Shown piece by piece: positions 17,771 to 26,706 of a DNA stretch of 42,186 nt. Origin of the DNA: Pseudomonas floridensis (GTDB taxonomy: Bacteria; Pseudomonadota; Gammaproteobacteria; Pseudomonadales; Pseudomonadaceae). The stretch is taken from positions 1 through 42,186 of the forward strand of contig NZ_MUIO01000022.1 in assembly GCF_002087235.1 (NCBI RefSeq). The letters run 5' to 3'. The number at the start of each line of letters is the position of its first letter. The stretch's first letter is position 1. The position numbers were made by a program, and so were the translations under genes. Under the pieces are notes generated by a model that worked only from the letters and a program-made list of their open reading frames with translations, did no database searches and had not been told where the DNA came from.

Positions 17771-18438
17771 TTCGTTTCGAGCAGGTCGGTAAGCGCTACC
17801 CGAATGGACATGTCGGGTTGCATGAACTGAGCTTTCGAGTACGTCGCGGCGAGTTTCTGTTCGTCACCGGGCATTCCGGTGCGGGCAAGAGCACATTGCT
17901 GCGCCTGTTGCTGGCCATGGAGCGCCCGACGACAGGCAAATTGATGCTGGCCGGGCAAGATCTCGGGCAGATCAGCAACGCGCAGATCCCGTTCCTGCGC
18001 CGTCAGATCGGCGTGGTGTTCCAGAATCACCAACTGCTGTTCGACCGCACGGTATTCAACAACATCGCGTTGCCGTTGCAGATTCTCGGGCTGTCCAAGC
18101 CTGAAATCGCCAAGCGCGTCGATTCGGCGCTGGATCGCGTGGCGCTGTCCGATAAGGCGGACCTGTACCCGGGCGATTTGTCGACCGGTCAGCAGCAGCG
18201 CGTCGGTATCGCTCGCGCCATCGTCCATCGCCCGGCCTTGCTGCTGGCGGACGAGCCGACCGGTAACCTCGATCCACGACTGGCAGCGGAAATCATGGGC
18301 GTGTTCGAAGACATTAACCGACTGGGCACCAGCGTGCTGATCGCCAGTCACGATCTGGCGCTGATCGCTCGCATGCGCCACCGCATGCTGACCCTGCAGC
18401 GCGGTCGTCTGATCGGTGATGGGGAGGCCGGGGTATGA
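17767..18438 (+). CDS. ftsE: Cell division ATP-binding protein FtsE
   Basis: 223 aa ABC ATPase. Walker A is GHSGAGKSTLL (~36-46), signature LSTGQQQRVGIARA and Walker B LLLADEPTGNLD, with the H-loop in IASHDLAL. With FtsX it forms the divisome complex that activates septal peptidoglycan hydrolases. ATGA overlaps join it to ftsY upstream and ftsX downstream, so the three genes form one translational unit. Confidence 0.98.
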   Translation: MIRFEQVGKRYPNGHVGLHELSFRVRRGEFLFVTGHSGAGKSTLLRLLLAMERPTTGKLMLAGQDLGQISNAQIPFLRRQIGVVFQNHQLLFDRTVFNNIALPLQILGLSKPEIAKRVDSALDRVALSDKADLYPGDLSTGQQQRVGIARAIVHRPALLLADEPTGNLDPRLAAEIMGVFEDINRLGTSVLIASHDLALIARMRHRMLTLQRGRLIGDGEAGV

Positions 18439-19469
18439 GTGCCACACGCAGTCCCAAGGTTTCGGAGCGCGTAGCGCCCAAGGCTGCCGATCCGTCGCCG
18501 CAGAAACAGAAAAAGCAGCGCCACGACCACGACGATGACGGCCCGGACTTCAGCGCATTGTTGTCAGCCTGGATCGAAAGCCATCGATCGAGCCTGGTCG
18601 ACAGCCTGCGCCGTTTGGGCAAGCAGCCTATTGGCAGCTTCTTTACGTGTCTGGTCATGGCCATTGCCCTGAGTCTACCGATGGGCCTTTCGTTGCTGCT
18701 GAGCAACGTCGAGCGCCTCGGGGGATCGTGGCAGCGCGCTGCACAGATCTCGATCTACCTGAATCTGGACGCCAGCACTGAAGATGGCACCCGGATGCGC
18801 GACGAAATCAAGGCAATGCCCGGCGTGGCAGACGCCGAGTACATTAGTAGCGAACAGGCGTTGGGCGAGTTTCAGCAGCAGTCCGGCCTGGGCGAGGCGC
18901 TCAAGGAACTACCGGAAAACCCGTTGCCGGGCGTAGTGCTGGTCACACCGGATGAGGTGGACAAGCCGGCGCTGGAAGCATTGCGCTCCCGGCTCGCTGA
19001 ACTGCCCAAGGTGCAGCAGGCCCAGCTCGATCTGGTCTGGGTCGAACGGCTCGCAGCCATTCTCAAGCTGGGCGACCGCTTCGTTTTCGGCTTGACGGTT
19101 CTGCTGGTCTCGGCTTTGCTGTTGGTCATTGGTAACACGATACGTCTGCATATCGAGAACCGTCGCACCGAGATTGAAGTGATCAAGCTGGTCGGCGGGA
19201 CTGACAGCTACGTACGCAGGCCCTTCCTTTATATGGGCGCACTGTACGGTTTCGGGGCGGGGATCCTGTCCTGGGGCGTGCTGGCCTATGGCCTGAACTG
19301 GCTCAACGGCGCGGTGGTGGGTTTGGCAGGTCTCTATGGAAGTGACTTCGCCCTGACCGGCGTGCCAGTGGGCGACGGATTTTCGCTCTTGCTCGGAGCG
19401 GTATTGTTAGGGTATATCGGTGCTTGGATTGCGGTCGCTCGCCACTTGCGTGAGCTGGCGCCACGGTAA
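18435..19469 (+). CDS. ftsX: Cell division protein FtsX
   Basis: 344 aa. A charged cytoplasmic N-terminus of ~65 residues, rich in Lys/His/Asp, precedes TM1 (TCLVMAIALSLPMGLSLLL). A periplasmic domain of ~110 residues (ISIYLNLDAS... VLVTPDEVDKPALEAL) follows, then three more TM segments (FVFGLTVLLVSALLLVIGNT, YMGALYGFGAGILSWGVLAY, LLLGAVLLGYIGAWIAV). It is the permease-like partner of FtsE in the divisome. The long N-tail is typical of pseudomonads. Confidence 0.97.
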   Translation: MSATRSPKVSERVAPKAADPSPQKQKKQRHDHDDDGPDFSALLSAWIESHRSSLVDSLRRLGKQPIGSFFTCLVMAIALSLPMGLSLLLSNVERLGGSWQRAAQISIYLNLDASTEDGTRMRDEIKAMPGVADAEYISSEQALGEFQQQSGLGEALKELPENPLPGVVLVTPDEVDKPALEALRSRLAELPKVQQAQLDLVWVERLAAILKLGDRFVFGLTVLLVSALLLVIGNTIRLHIENRRTEIEVIKLVGGTDSYVRRPFLYMGALYGFGAGILSWGVLAYGLNWLNGAVVGLAGLYGSDFALTGVPVGDGFSLLLGAVLLGYIGAWIAVARHLRELAPR

Positions 19470-19507
19470 GCTAAATTTGTTTCACCAGGTTGGCTTCTCA
19501 GAATCAA

Positions 19508-19535
19508 GGAACTTGTCTCGCGGTTCCCAGTCAAT
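19508..19535 (+). promoter_or_regulatory. AlgU/sigma-E-type promoter of rpoH
   Basis: GGAACTT at 19508-19514 is the canonical -35 of ECF sigma-E/AlgU. After a 16-nt spacer, TCAAT (19531-19535) fits the loose -10 (TCnnA). Transcription would start near 19541, about 42 nt before the rpoH ATG. AlgU control of rpoH is known in P. aeruginosa and sigma-E control in E. coli, so the match is expected biologically. Confidence 0.65.
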
Positions 19536-19582
19536 CTGGCAGTGCTGAACTGCACTTTTATGTGCGCTGGAGGTTTTTTCGT

Positions 19583-20437
19583 ATGACCACTTCTTTGCAA
19601 CCTGCTTATGCCTTGGTCCCGGGTGCGAACCTGGAAGCCTACGTGCATACGGTCAACAGCATTCCATTGCTGACGCCCGAGCAGGAGCGTGAACTGGCTG
19701 AGAGTCTCTATTATGAGCAGGATCTGGGGGCGGCTCGGCAGATGGTTCTCGCCCACCTGCGATTTGTCGTGCACATCGCACGCAGTTATTCCGGATACGG
19801 TCTGGCTCAGGCTGACCTGATTCAGGAAGGTAACGTCGGTCTGATGAAGGCCGTGAAGCGCTTCAACCCTGAAATGGGTGTGCGTCTGGTGTCGTTCGCC
19901 GTGCACTGGATCAAGGCTGAAATCCACGAGTTCATCCTGCGCAACTGGCGCATCGTCAAGGTCGCGACTACAAAAGCGCAGCGCAAGTTGTTCTTCAACC
20001 TGCGCAGCCAGAAGAAGCGTCTGGCCTGGCTGAACAATGATGAAGTGCATCGCGTCGCTGAAAGCCTGGGCGTTGAGCCGCGTGAAGTGCGCGAGATGGA
20101 AAGCCGTCTGACCGGTCATGACATGGCCTTCGACCCGGCAGCCGAAGCTGACGACGACAGCGCGTTCCAGTCGCCTGCCAACTACCTCGAAGACCACCGC
20201 TACGACCCGGCGCGTCAGTTGGAGGACTCCGACTGGACCGACAACTCCACCGCCAATCTGCATCAGGCGCTGGACGTACTGGACGAACGCAGCCGTGACA
20301 TTCTCTACCAGCGCTGGCTGGCCGAAGAGAAAGCCACGCTGCACGACCTGGCGCAGAAGTACAACGTCTCCGCCGAGCGTATTCGTCAGTTGGAAAAGAG
20401 CGCGATGAATAAGCTCAAGACGTCAATCGCTGCTTGA
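19583..20437 (+). CDS. rpoH: RNA polymerase heat-shock sigma factor RpoH (sigma-32)
   Basis: 284 aa from ATG at 19583, preceded by GGAGG; an earlier in-frame ATG at 19490 lacks a ribosome site and would cover the promoter. Region 2 ([35 protein letters not shown]), the RpoH box ([16 protein letters not shown]) that binds core polymerase and the region 4.2 helix-turn-helix ([20 protein letters not shown]) are all present. It directs transcription of chaperone and protease genes. A strong terminator follows. Confidence 0.98.
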   Translation: MTTSLQPAYALVPGANLEAYVHTVNSIPLLTPEQERELAESLYYEQDLGAARQMVLAHLRFVVHIARSYSGYGLAQADLIQEGNVGLMKAVKRFNPEMGVRLVSFAVHWIKAEIHEFILRNWRIVKVATTKAQRKLFFNLRSQKKRLAWLNNDEVHRVAESLGVEPREVREMESRLTGHDMAFDPAAEADDDSAFQSPANYLEDHRYDPARQLEDSDWTDNSTANLHQALDVLDERSRDILYQRWLAEEKATLHDLAQKYNVSAERIRQLEKSAMNKLKTSIAA

Positions 20438-20454
20438 CGCAACGCTGTAATGCA

Positions 20455-20487
20455 AAACGCCCCGACTTGATCGGGGCGTTTGTTTTT
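20455..20487 (+). terminator. Rho-independent terminator of rpoH
   Basis: AAACGCCCCGA and TCGGGGCGTTT form a perfect 11-bp stem with the loop CTTGA, followed by GTTTTT on the plus strand. On the minus strand it is followed by TTGC, so it could also stop transcription of the convergent EF-Tu-like gene, whose stop codon is about 30 nt away. Confidence 0.9.
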
Positions 20488-20514
20488 AGGGGGCTGGCAG
20501 AGGGGCATTGAGCT

Positions 20515-21693
20515 TTACTTAATAATCTTGGTGATGATGCCGTAGGCTACGGTCTTACCTTGGTCATGAACAGTAAATCGCAGGCTTTCTTCAAGTGGAA
20601 CATGATTGCTCAGCGTAACGCTGATTTTTATATATTCACCTGGCGCTGCAAGCTCATGGTCTTCCGGTAGCTTGCATTGCCCCTTCACATCCGCATTGCG
20701 AAAGTGGAATTGTGGACTATAAGTACTGAGAAAAGGGGCAGTACGACCATTTTCCATCCCGCTCAGGACATAGATAACAGCTTCGAAATCGGTGTGAGGT
20801 TTAATGGTGCCTGGCTTGACCAATATCGGACCTGGCCTCAAATCATTTTCCTCGATTTGGGATAGCACGATCGTGCACTCATCACCCGCTCGACCTTCAT
20901 GGGTTATTTGTTTAGACGTCTTGATGGCAAGGCACTTGGTTTTGGTGATATCGGGAACACCTACGGCTTCGACCTCATCATTGTCTCTGATGATGCCGCG
21001 CTCAATGCGACCGGAGACTACAGTACCAGGACCAGTGAGCCAATCTACATCAATGGGCATCAAGAATGGTTTATCAGTAGTGGGGACTGCATTCGGAATG
21101 TGGCTGTCCATTGCTTCAATAAGCTTTTTGATGGCGGAAGTCCCCCGGTTCTTATCATCCTTTTCTTCTAATGCCATTCGGGCTGAACCGATAATCACCG
21201 GAACGTCATCGCCATGAAAATTATAGCTATTCAGCAATTCACGAACTTCCATTTCGTAAATTTTCACGGTTTCTTCGTCATCAGCTAAATCTGCTTTGCT
21301 AAGGAAGACTACGATATGCGATATGCCGACATCGCGACACAGCTGGACATGAGCGCGAGTACCTGACATCGCGCCGTCAGCCGTAGAGCAAACCAGAATA
21401 GCGCCGTCGACCTCTACCGCACCGCTGATCAACCCTTTTACGTAGTCTTCGTGACTGGGGCAGTCCACATGCTCGTAGTGACGGGTTTTCGAGTCGTATG
21501 CTACGCGAGCAACCTTAATCGTGATGCCGCCAAATTTCTCTTCCGGCGCAGCATTGATGGCGTCGAATCCAACTTTTTTTGAACTGAAGCTTTCTGAACA
21601 TACATGACTGAGAGCAGCCGTTAACGTGGTTTTTCCATCATCCACATGCCCAAGAGTGCAGACATTAACCGTTTTTCTTTCCGTGCCTTCCAT
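20515..21693 (-). CDS. Divergent EF-Tu-like translational GTPase
   Basis: 392 aa, aligning end to end with canonical EF-Tu (about 394-397 aa): G domain 1-~200, domains 2 and 3 after it (PGTVVSGRIERGII, EGRAGDE, VKPGTIKPHT, APGEYIKISVTL). It departs at key sites: G1 is GHVDDGKTT (canonical GHVDHGKTT), switch I EEKFGGITI (EEKARGITI), the His that stacks on the aminoacyl group is Arg63, G3 is DCPSHEDYV (DCPGHADYV), G4 SKAD (NKxD), and MFRK of domain 2 is TSKQ. The catalytic His is kept (His81), as is G5 (GSAR). GC content is about 45-48 percent by hand count in sampled lines, below the neighbours. AGGAG lies 10 nt before the ATG. Function is unknown; not a plain spare tuf. Confidence 0.9.
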   Translation of the reverse strand: MEGTERKTVNVCTLGHVDDGKTTLTAALSHVCSESFSSKKVGFDAINAAPEEKFGGITIKVARVAYDSKTRHYEHVDCPSHEDYVKGLISGAVEVDGAILVCSTADGAMSGTRAHVQLCRDVGISHIVVFLSKADLADDEETVKIYEMEVRELLNSYNFHGDDVPVIIGSARMALEEKDDKNRGTSAIKKLIEAMDSHIPNAVPTTDKPFLMPIDVDWLTGPGTVVSGRIERGIIRDNDEVEAVGVPDITKTKCLAIKTSKQITHEGRAGDECTIVLSQIEENDLRPGPILVKPGTIKPHTDFEAVIYVLSGMENGRTAPFLSTYSPQFHFRNADVKGQCKLPEDHELAAPGEYIKISVTLSNHVPLEESLRFTVHDQGKTVAYGIITKIIK

Positions 21694-21824
21694 GATCGCA
21701 GAGCTCCTGCTCAGTGGATGTCCTTTAACAAACGCTAAGTCAGGCTCGCATCGGAAATCTACTGTCAGAAATGTGAGGCAGCTGCTGTGATCGTGTCAGC
21801 ATTAAGCGTTTATGGCGACCGCTG

Positions 21825-22535
21825 TCACCACCGACGACTGCTATTCAGATTCGCCAGATACCCATCTCCACCCAGCTGACGCATTTGCTGGCGGATCCAG
21901 CCGGCACGGCGGGAGACGTAACTGCTGGGGTGGCTGGCGCTCCATTCTCTGGGGTTGGGCAGGACGGCGGCGAGGTAGCTGGCCTGCTGGACCGACAATG
22001 CGTTGGCATTGACCCTAAAGTGATGTTGCGCTGCGGCTTGGGCGCCGAATACGCCTTCGTCCCACTCGACGCTATTGAGGTAGACCTCAAGGATGCGTTC
22101 CTTGGACCACAGCAGTTCGATCAGTGTGGTGAACCAGGCTTCCAGGCCTTTGCGCAGGTAACTGCGGCCGGACCACAGGAACAGGTTCTTCGACACTTGC
22201 TGGCTCAGGGTGCTGGCACCGCGAATCGAGCCGCCGCGCTCGTTATGCAGAATGGCGGCCTGGATCGCGTCGACATCGAAGCCCCAGTGCTCGGCGAACT
22301 TCTGATCTTCGCCGGCAATGACCGCGATTTTCAGGTTGTCGGAAATCTTGTCCCATGGCTGCCAGTCGCGCTGCAGGTCAATGGGCTGGCCGTCGAACCA
22401 GGATTCGACTTTGCGCTCGACCATCAGTGCCGTGCCCGGCGGGGGTATCCAGCGAAAGATCAGAACCAGAATGACGCTGCCTGCGGCGAACCACAGCAGG
22501 GCTTTGAGGATGCGACGAAAGAGAGACTGCAGCAT
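21825..22535 (-). CDS. mtgA: Monofunctional biosynthetic peptidoglycan transglycosylase
   Basis: 236 aa from ATG at 22535. One N-terminal TM helix (ILKALLWFAAGSVILVLIF) anchors a GT51 glycosyltransferase domain in the periplasm: AGEDQKFAEHWGFD holds the catalytic Glu, RGASTLSQQVSKNLFLW is motif 2, and KERILEVYLNSVEWDEGVFG motifs 3-4. It polymerises lipid II into glycan strands. There is no transpeptidase domain, as expected for MtgA. A longer in-frame start at 22604 would add a non-family tail. Confidence 0.97.
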   Translation of the reverse strand: MLQSLFRRILKALLWFAAGSVILVLIFRWIPPPGTALMVERKVESWFDGQPIDLQRDWQPWDKISDNLKIAVIAGEDQKFAEHWGFDVDAIQAAILHNERGGSIRGASTLSQQVSKNLFLWSGRSYLRKGLEAWFTTLIELLWSKERILEVYLNSVEWDEGVFGAQAAAQHHFRVNANALSVQQASYLAAVLPNPREWSASHPSSYVSRRAGWIRQQMRQLGGDGYLANLNSSRRW

Positions 22536-22615
22536 AGAGATGGCTTGGCCGAACCCGTTGAGCGGGCCATTATACAGACCGTGCGCCTTCGGACGATTTT
22601 TCACTGGAGTTCCTG

Positions 22616-22996
22616 ATGCTTCGTAGCTTTTTAATGCTGGCCGCCTTCTTCGGATTCACCGGTGTGGCGCTCGGCGCCTTTGCCGCTCACGGCCTGAAAG
22701 GACGTCTGACCGCTGAATACCTGACGATCTTCCAGACCGGCGTACTGTATCAACTGGTCCACGCCCTGGCCTTGCTCGGCGTGGCCGTGCTGGCGGCGCA
22801 GCTTCCCGGCAGGTTGATGACTTGGGCGGGTATCAGCTTCGCCATCGGCATCCTGTTGTTCTCCGGCAGCCTGTATGCGTTGACGCTGACCGGCATCGGC
22901 AAGCTTGGCATCATCACGCCATTCGGCGGCCTGGCGTTTCTGACCGGCTGGGCAATGTTGGGGCTGGCGGCGTGGCGTCTGGGTTCTGCGCCGTGA
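22616..22996 (+). CDS. DUF423 family membrane protein
   Basis: 126 aa with four predicted TM helices: residues 1-22 (FLMLAAFFGFTGVALGAFAAH), ~45-62, ~68-90 and ~98-120. GAFAAHGLKGRL and FQTGVLYQLVHALALL are the DUF423 (YgdD) signatures. Inner-membrane protein of unknown function, conserved between mtgA and thiS in Pseudomonas. Confidence 0.93.
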   Translation: MLRSFLMLAAFFGFTGVALGAFAAHGLKGRLTAEYLTIFQTGVLYQLVHALALLGVAVLAAQLPGRLMTWAGISFAIGILLFSGSLYALTLTGIGKLGIITPFGGLAFLTGWAMLGLAAWRLGSAP

Positions 22997-23046
22997 AATC
23001 AGGGTTGATGACCACGTCCGCTTGAGACGAATGGCGTGGCTTTGAT

Positions 23047-23075
23047 TTGGTCATACCGGCTGATCGGGCTAGAAT
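23047..23075 (+). promoter_or_regulatory. Sigma-70 promoter of thiS-thiG
   Basis: TTGGTC (23047-23052), a 17-nt spacer and TAGAAT (23070-23075) give a start near 23082, 25 nt upstream of thiS. The leader is too short for a TPP riboswitch, and no THI-box is visible. Confidence 0.6.
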
Positions 23076-23106
23076 GCTGGCCCCCTAAAATGATGGCTGC
23101 TCTCGC

Positions 23107-23307
23107 ATGCACATTCAGTTGAACGGTGAATCCTTTGAACTGCCCGATGGCGCAACCGTCGCGGCATTGCTCACCCGTCTGGAGCTGGCCGGACGCCGGG
23201 TTGCAGTGGAATTGAACCTGGATATCGTGCCGCGCAGCCAGCACGAAACCACCACCCTGTCCGAAGGTGATCAGGTCGAAGTGGTTCATGCGATCGGCGG
23301 CGGCTAG
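23107..23307 (+). CDS. thiS: Sulfur carrier protein ThiS
   Basis: 66 aa with the ubiquitin-like fold (MHIQLNGESFELPDG) and the essential C-terminal Gly-Gly (IGGG end). The terminal Gly is adenylated and thiocarboxylated to carry sulfur to ThiG for the thiazole moiety of thiamine. It lies 53 nt upstream of thiG. Confidence 0.97.
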   Translation: MHIQLNGESFELPDGATVAALLTRLELAGRRVAVELNLDIVPRSQHETTTLSEGDQVEVVHAIGGG

Positions 23308-23360
23308 TTCGCACGCTGCACGACGATGCCCCCTAATCTGCAAGTTGAAGAGGATTCCCG

Positions 23361-24155
23361 ATGAACACTGTTCGCACAGACAAGCCTTTCGTTCTGGCCG
23401 GCCGGACCTTCGAGTCGCGTCTGTTGGTAGGCACTGGCAAATACGTGGATATGGAGCAGACCCGTCTGGCCATCGAAGCCTCGGGTGCCGAAATCGTGAC
23501 CGTGGCCGTGCGCCGCACCAACCTGGGCCAGAATCCCGGTGAGCCGAACCTGCTCGACATACTGCCTCCGGACCGTTACACCATCCTGCCGAACACCGCT
23601 GGCTGCTTCGATGCGGTCGAGGCAGTGCGCACCTGCCGCCTGTCCCGCGAGCTGCTGGACGGGCGTAATCTGGTCAAGCTGGAAGTACTGGCCGACCAGA
23701 AGACCCTGTTTCCGAACGTCATCGAAACCCTCAAGGCCGCCGAAGTGCTGGTCAAGGACGGTTTCGACGTGATGGTTTACACCAGCGATGACCCGATCAT
23801 CGCCCGCCAGCTTGCGGAAATCGGCTGCATAGCCATCATGCCGCTGGCCGGCCTGATCGGCAGCGGGCTGGGGATCTGCAATCCGTACAACCTGCAGATC
23901 ATCCTCGAAGAAACCAAAGTGCCGGTGCTGGTCGATGCCGGTGTCGGCACGGCGTCCGATGCCACCATCGCCATGGAACTGGGCTGTGAGGCGGTGTTGA
24001 TGAATTCCGCCATCGCCCATGCGCAGCAGCCGATCATGATGGCCGAATCCATGAAGCACGCTGTAATTGCCGGTCGTCTGGCGTACCTCGCCGGGCGCAT
24101 GCCACGAAAACTCTATGCCAGCGCGTCTTCGCCGCTGGATGGCCTGATCAAGTAA
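23361..24155 (+). CDS. thiG: Thiazole synthase ThiG
   Basis: 264 aa (beta/alpha)8 protein. It condenses deoxyxylulose 5-phosphate, dehydroglycine/iminoglycine and ThiS-thiocarboxylate into the thiazole. [12 protein letters not shown] is the N-terminal signature; Lys106 in NLVKLEVL is the Schiff-base lysine; the phosphate-binding loops are [11 protein letters not shown] and [15 protein letters not shown] precedes the ATG. Operon with thiS. Confidence 0.98.
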   Translation: MNTVRTDKPFVLAGRTFESRLLVGTGKYVDMEQTRLAIEASGAEIVTVAVRRTNLGQNPGEPNLLDILPPDRYTILPNTAGCFDAVEAVRTCRLSRELLDGRNLVKLEVLADQKTLFPNVIETLKAAEVLVKDGFDVMVYTSDDPIIARQLAEIGCIAIMPLAGLIGSGLGICNPYNLQIILEETKVPVLVDAGVGTASDATIAMELGCEAVLMNSAIAHAQQPIMMAESMKHAVIAGRLAYLAGRMPRKLYASASSPLDGLIK

Positions 24156-24165
24156 GAGCCCGTTG

Positions 24166-24900
24166 ATGACTGATTCGCACATTACGCCCCCAGAGTCGCC
24201 CGCTACCGAAGAAGGCGAGGAGCGCCAGCACCGCCGCATCAAGAGTTTCGTGATGCGCGCCGGCCGCATGACCGAAGGCCAACAGCGTGGCCTTGATCAG
24301 GGACGCCCGCTGTTCGGGCTTTCCCTGACTGACGCGCCGGTCGATTTCGACCAGGTGTTCGGTCGCTCTGCACCACGCACCCTGGAAATCGGCTTCGGCA
24401 TGGGCCATTCGCTGCTGGAAATGGCGGCGGCCGCGCCCGAGCAGGATTTCATCGGCGTCGAGGTGCATTACCCCGGTGTCGGCGCGCTGCTCAATGGCGT
24501 GCTGACTCAGGGCCTGACCAACGTGCGTGTCTATGATTGTGATGCCATTGAGGTGCTGAACCGCTGCATCGCCGACAACAGTCTGGACCGCCTGATGCTG
24601 TTCTTTCCCGATCCGTGGCACAAGAGCCGTCACCACAAACGCCGCATCGTGCAGCCCGAGTTCGCGGCACTGGTGCGCAGCAAGCTGAAGATCGGCGGTG
24701 TGTTCCACATGGCGACCGACTGGGGGCCGTACGCCGAGTACATGCTGGAAGTGATGAGCGTTGCGCCGGGCTTCCGCAATCAGGCCGAGGACAGCCAGTA
24801 CGTGCCACGCCCCGCCGAACGTCCGATCACCAAGTTCGAACGCCGCGGCGAACGTCTTGGGCATGGGGTATGGGATCTGAAGTTCGAGAAAGTGGACTGA
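24166..24900 (+). CDS. trmB: tRNA (guanine-N(7)-)-methyltransferase
   Basis: 244 aa from the ATG at 24166 (a TTG three bases earlier is less likely). It makes m7G46 in t[18 protein letters not shown] is the SAM-binding motif I, and [19 protein letters not shown] is the TrmB catalytic/tRNA-binding signature. The start is 10 nt after the thiG stop, so it may share the thiSG transcript. REP elements begin directly after its stop. Confidence 0.97.
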   Translation: MTDSHITPPESPATEEGEERQHRRIKSFVMRAGRMTEGQQRGLDQGRPLFGLSLTDAPVDFDQVFGRSAPRTLEIGFGMGHSLLEMAAAAPEQDFIGVEVHYPGVGALLNGVLTQGLTNVRVYDCDAIEVLNRCIADNSLDRLMLFFPDPWHKSRHHKRRIVQPEFAALVRSKLKIGGVFHMATDWGPYAEYMLEVMSVAPGFRNQAEDSQYVPRPAERPITKFERRGERLGHGVWDLKFEKVD

Positions 24901-24902
24901 GT

Positions 24903-25083
24903 CGTCAGGGACAAAGCTTTCGCGGACGAGTCCGCTCCCACGGGGGAGCCCATCACCGAGCGCTGCACTTGATGGGATCAGATGATTGCGTGGGAGCCAA
25001 CTTGTCCGCGAAGAGGGCAGTGCAGGCGTTGGGAAATCTGGCGTCAGGGACAAAGCTTTCGCGGACGAGTCCGCTCCCACGGG
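24903..25083. repeat. Pseudomonas REP elements, two direct copies and one inverted
   Basis: An identical 42-nt unit occurs at 24903-24944 and 25042-25083, including TTCGCGGACGAGTCCGCTCC. Flanks after each copy are also related (CCCATnAC.GAG.GCTGCACT). A diverged inverted copy lies at 24990-25012 (GTGGGAGCCAACTTGTCCGC). The alternating orientation is BIME-like, and the core is the typical Pseudomonas REP. It may protect the trmB mRNA 3' end or act in supercoiling. Confidence 0.88.
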
Positions 25084-25158
25084 TCCGCCCATTACAGAGT
25101 GCTGCACTCGATTGGGGGTAGATCAATTGCCCCCTTGCAGAGCACCGCTTTCCCAGGG

Positions 25159-25482
25159 TTACTTGCGGTCTGCGATGACGCCGATCAAGACCAGAACTAC
25201 CAGTAACACAGGCGCAAGGCTGTAGTTGTTGAACTGGCTCAGGCCGCGTACGACCCAAGGGGTTGCGTAGATCAGGGCCAGGCCGCTGCCGACGGTGCAC
25301 AGCAGGGCCATGATCGGGATGCGCAGGGCGCCGGCCATGCTGCCCACACGCTGCTCCAGCCAGCCTTTGACATCCGAGCCGAACAGCACCAGCAGGCAGC
25401 CCACCAATGCCAGGGCGATTTCTGAAAGGTTACTGCGACTCCAGCGTGAGACGGTGGCGAGCAGATCGAGTATGAGATCCAT
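25159..25482 (-). CDS. DUF3392 family membrane protein
   Basis: 107 aa with three predicted TM helices (IALALVGCLLVLFG, IPIMALLCTVGSGLALIYA, LAPVLLVVLVLIGVIA). The sequence matches the DUF3392 family, conserved next to hemW in pseudomonads. Function unknown. It starts 9 nt beyond the hemW stop on the same strand, so it is probably the last gene of that operon. Confidence 0.88.
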   Translation of the reverse strand: MDLILDLLATVSRWSRSNLSEIALALVGCLLVLFGSDVKGWLEQRVGSMAGALRIPIMALLCTVGSGLALIYATPWVVRGLSQFNNYSLAPVLLVVLVLIGVIADRK

Positions 25483-25491
25483 GCAGGGTCC

Positions 25492-26706
25492 TTAGATCAG
25501 AAAGTATTGCAACAAGTCGTTGAGAAATAGCTGACCTTGGGGCGTTGCCACCAGGCGTGTCGGATCCGTATGCAGCAGACCTCTTCGTTCCGCCTGTCTG
25601 CGGGCTTCGGCCAATGAGTCGACGCTTAGACCCGTTCTTTCCCGAAATAATGCAGCGTCCACGCCCTTTGTGAGTCGCAGAGCGTTCATCAGAAATTCGA
25701 ACGGCAATTCGTCCAGCGGCAATAGCTTCATGCCCGCCTGAAAAGGCTTGTCCGGGTTCAGATAATCCTTGGGCAGACGAGTCTTCCAGGTGCGGAAAAT
25801 GCGACCGTCCAGATGACTCAGCTTGCCGTGCGCACCGGCACCGATGCCAATGAAATCACCAAAGGCCCAATAATTGAGGTTGTGTCGCGCCGGTTTTCCA
25901 GGCTGTGCATAGGCGGACACTTCGTACTGCGCATAGCCATGATCAGCCAGCAATTGCTGACCGGTCTCCTGAATATCCCAGAGAATGTCGTCTTCCGGCA
26001 GCACGGGTGGCTGGTTCCAGAACACCGTATTGGGCTCCAGCGTCAGCTGATACCACGACAGATGAGTCGGTGCCAGCGCGATGGCCTGACGCAGGTCATC
26101 CAGCGCTTCGTCCTGCGACTGCTCTGGCAGGCCGTGCATCAGGTCCAGGTTGAAGTTATCGAAACCGGCCTGCCGCGCCATGTCCGCCGCGCGAATCGCT
26201 TCGTCACCGTTGTGAATCCGGCCCAGCGCCTTGAGCTTGGATTCCTGAAAGCTCTGAATGCCGATCGATAGCCGATTGATGCCGAGCCCGCGATAGGCGC
26301 TGAACTTGGCCTGTTCGAACGTACCCGGGTTGGCTTCCAGCGTGATTTCGATGTCGGCAGCGAAACGGGTACGTTGCTCCACACCCTGTAATAGACGGCC
26401 CAGCGCTTCGGCGCTGAACAGGCTGGGCGTACCACCGCCGAAGAAGATCGACTGCAGTTCGCGTCCGTAGACGTGGGGCAGGTCCTGATCCAGATCGGCC
26501 AGCAGCGCGTCGACGTACTCCTGCTCCGGTAGCACCGGGCTTGCCGTGTGGGAGTTGAAGTCGCAATACGGGCATTTGCGCACGCACCACGGGATGTGAA
26601 TGTACAGCGACAGCGGCGGCAGGTGCGGCAGCGCAGGGCGCGGGCTTTCGGACGAGAAGCCAGTCTCGCCGAGAAACAGCGGCTGCGCAGGCGGATCGTG
26701 GATCAT
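25492..26706 (-). CDS. hemW: Radical SAM heme chaperone HemW
   Basis: 404 aa. [19 protein letters not shown] carries the CxxxCxxC cluster ligands plus the extra Cys/aromatic of the HemN/HemW group. [21 protein letters not shown] and [12 protein letters not shown] are the family's SAM-binding motifs, and a C-terminal HemN_C domain is present. It lacks the long N-terminal extension of the oxygen-independent coproporphyrinogen oxidase HemN, so it is assigned as HemW. The start overlaps the rdgB stop by 4 nt. Confidence 0.93.
   Translation of the reverse strand: MIHDPPAQPLFLGETGFSSESPRPALPHLPPLSLYIHIPWCVRKCPYCDFNSHTASPVLPEQEYVDALLADLDQDLPHVYGRELQSIFFGGGTPSLFSAEALGRLLQGVEQRTRFAADIEITLEANPGTFEQAKFSAYRGLGINRLSIGIQSFQESKLKALGRIHNGDEAIRAADMARQAGFDNFNLDLMHGLPEQSQDEALDDLRQAIALAPTHLSWYQLTLEPNTVFWNQPPVLPEDDILWDIQETGQQLLADHGYAQYEVSAYAQPGKPARHNLNYWAFGDFIGIGAGAHGKLSHLDGRIFRTWKTRLPKDYLNPDKPFQAGMKLLPLDELPFEFLMNALRLTKGVDAALFRERTGLSVDSLAEARRQAERRGLLHTDPTRLVATPQGQLFLNDLLQYFLI

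Noticed and set aside
20515..21693. Reading the EF-Tu-like gene as a decaying pseudogene
   Set aside because: The frame is intact over 392 codons with a ribosome site and with domains 2 and 3 well kept; the changes sit at specific sites rather than being scattered stops or frameshifts.
24903..25083. CRISPR array
   Set aside because: Only two direct repeats, with an inverted copy between them and similar flanks; this is a REP/BIME pattern.
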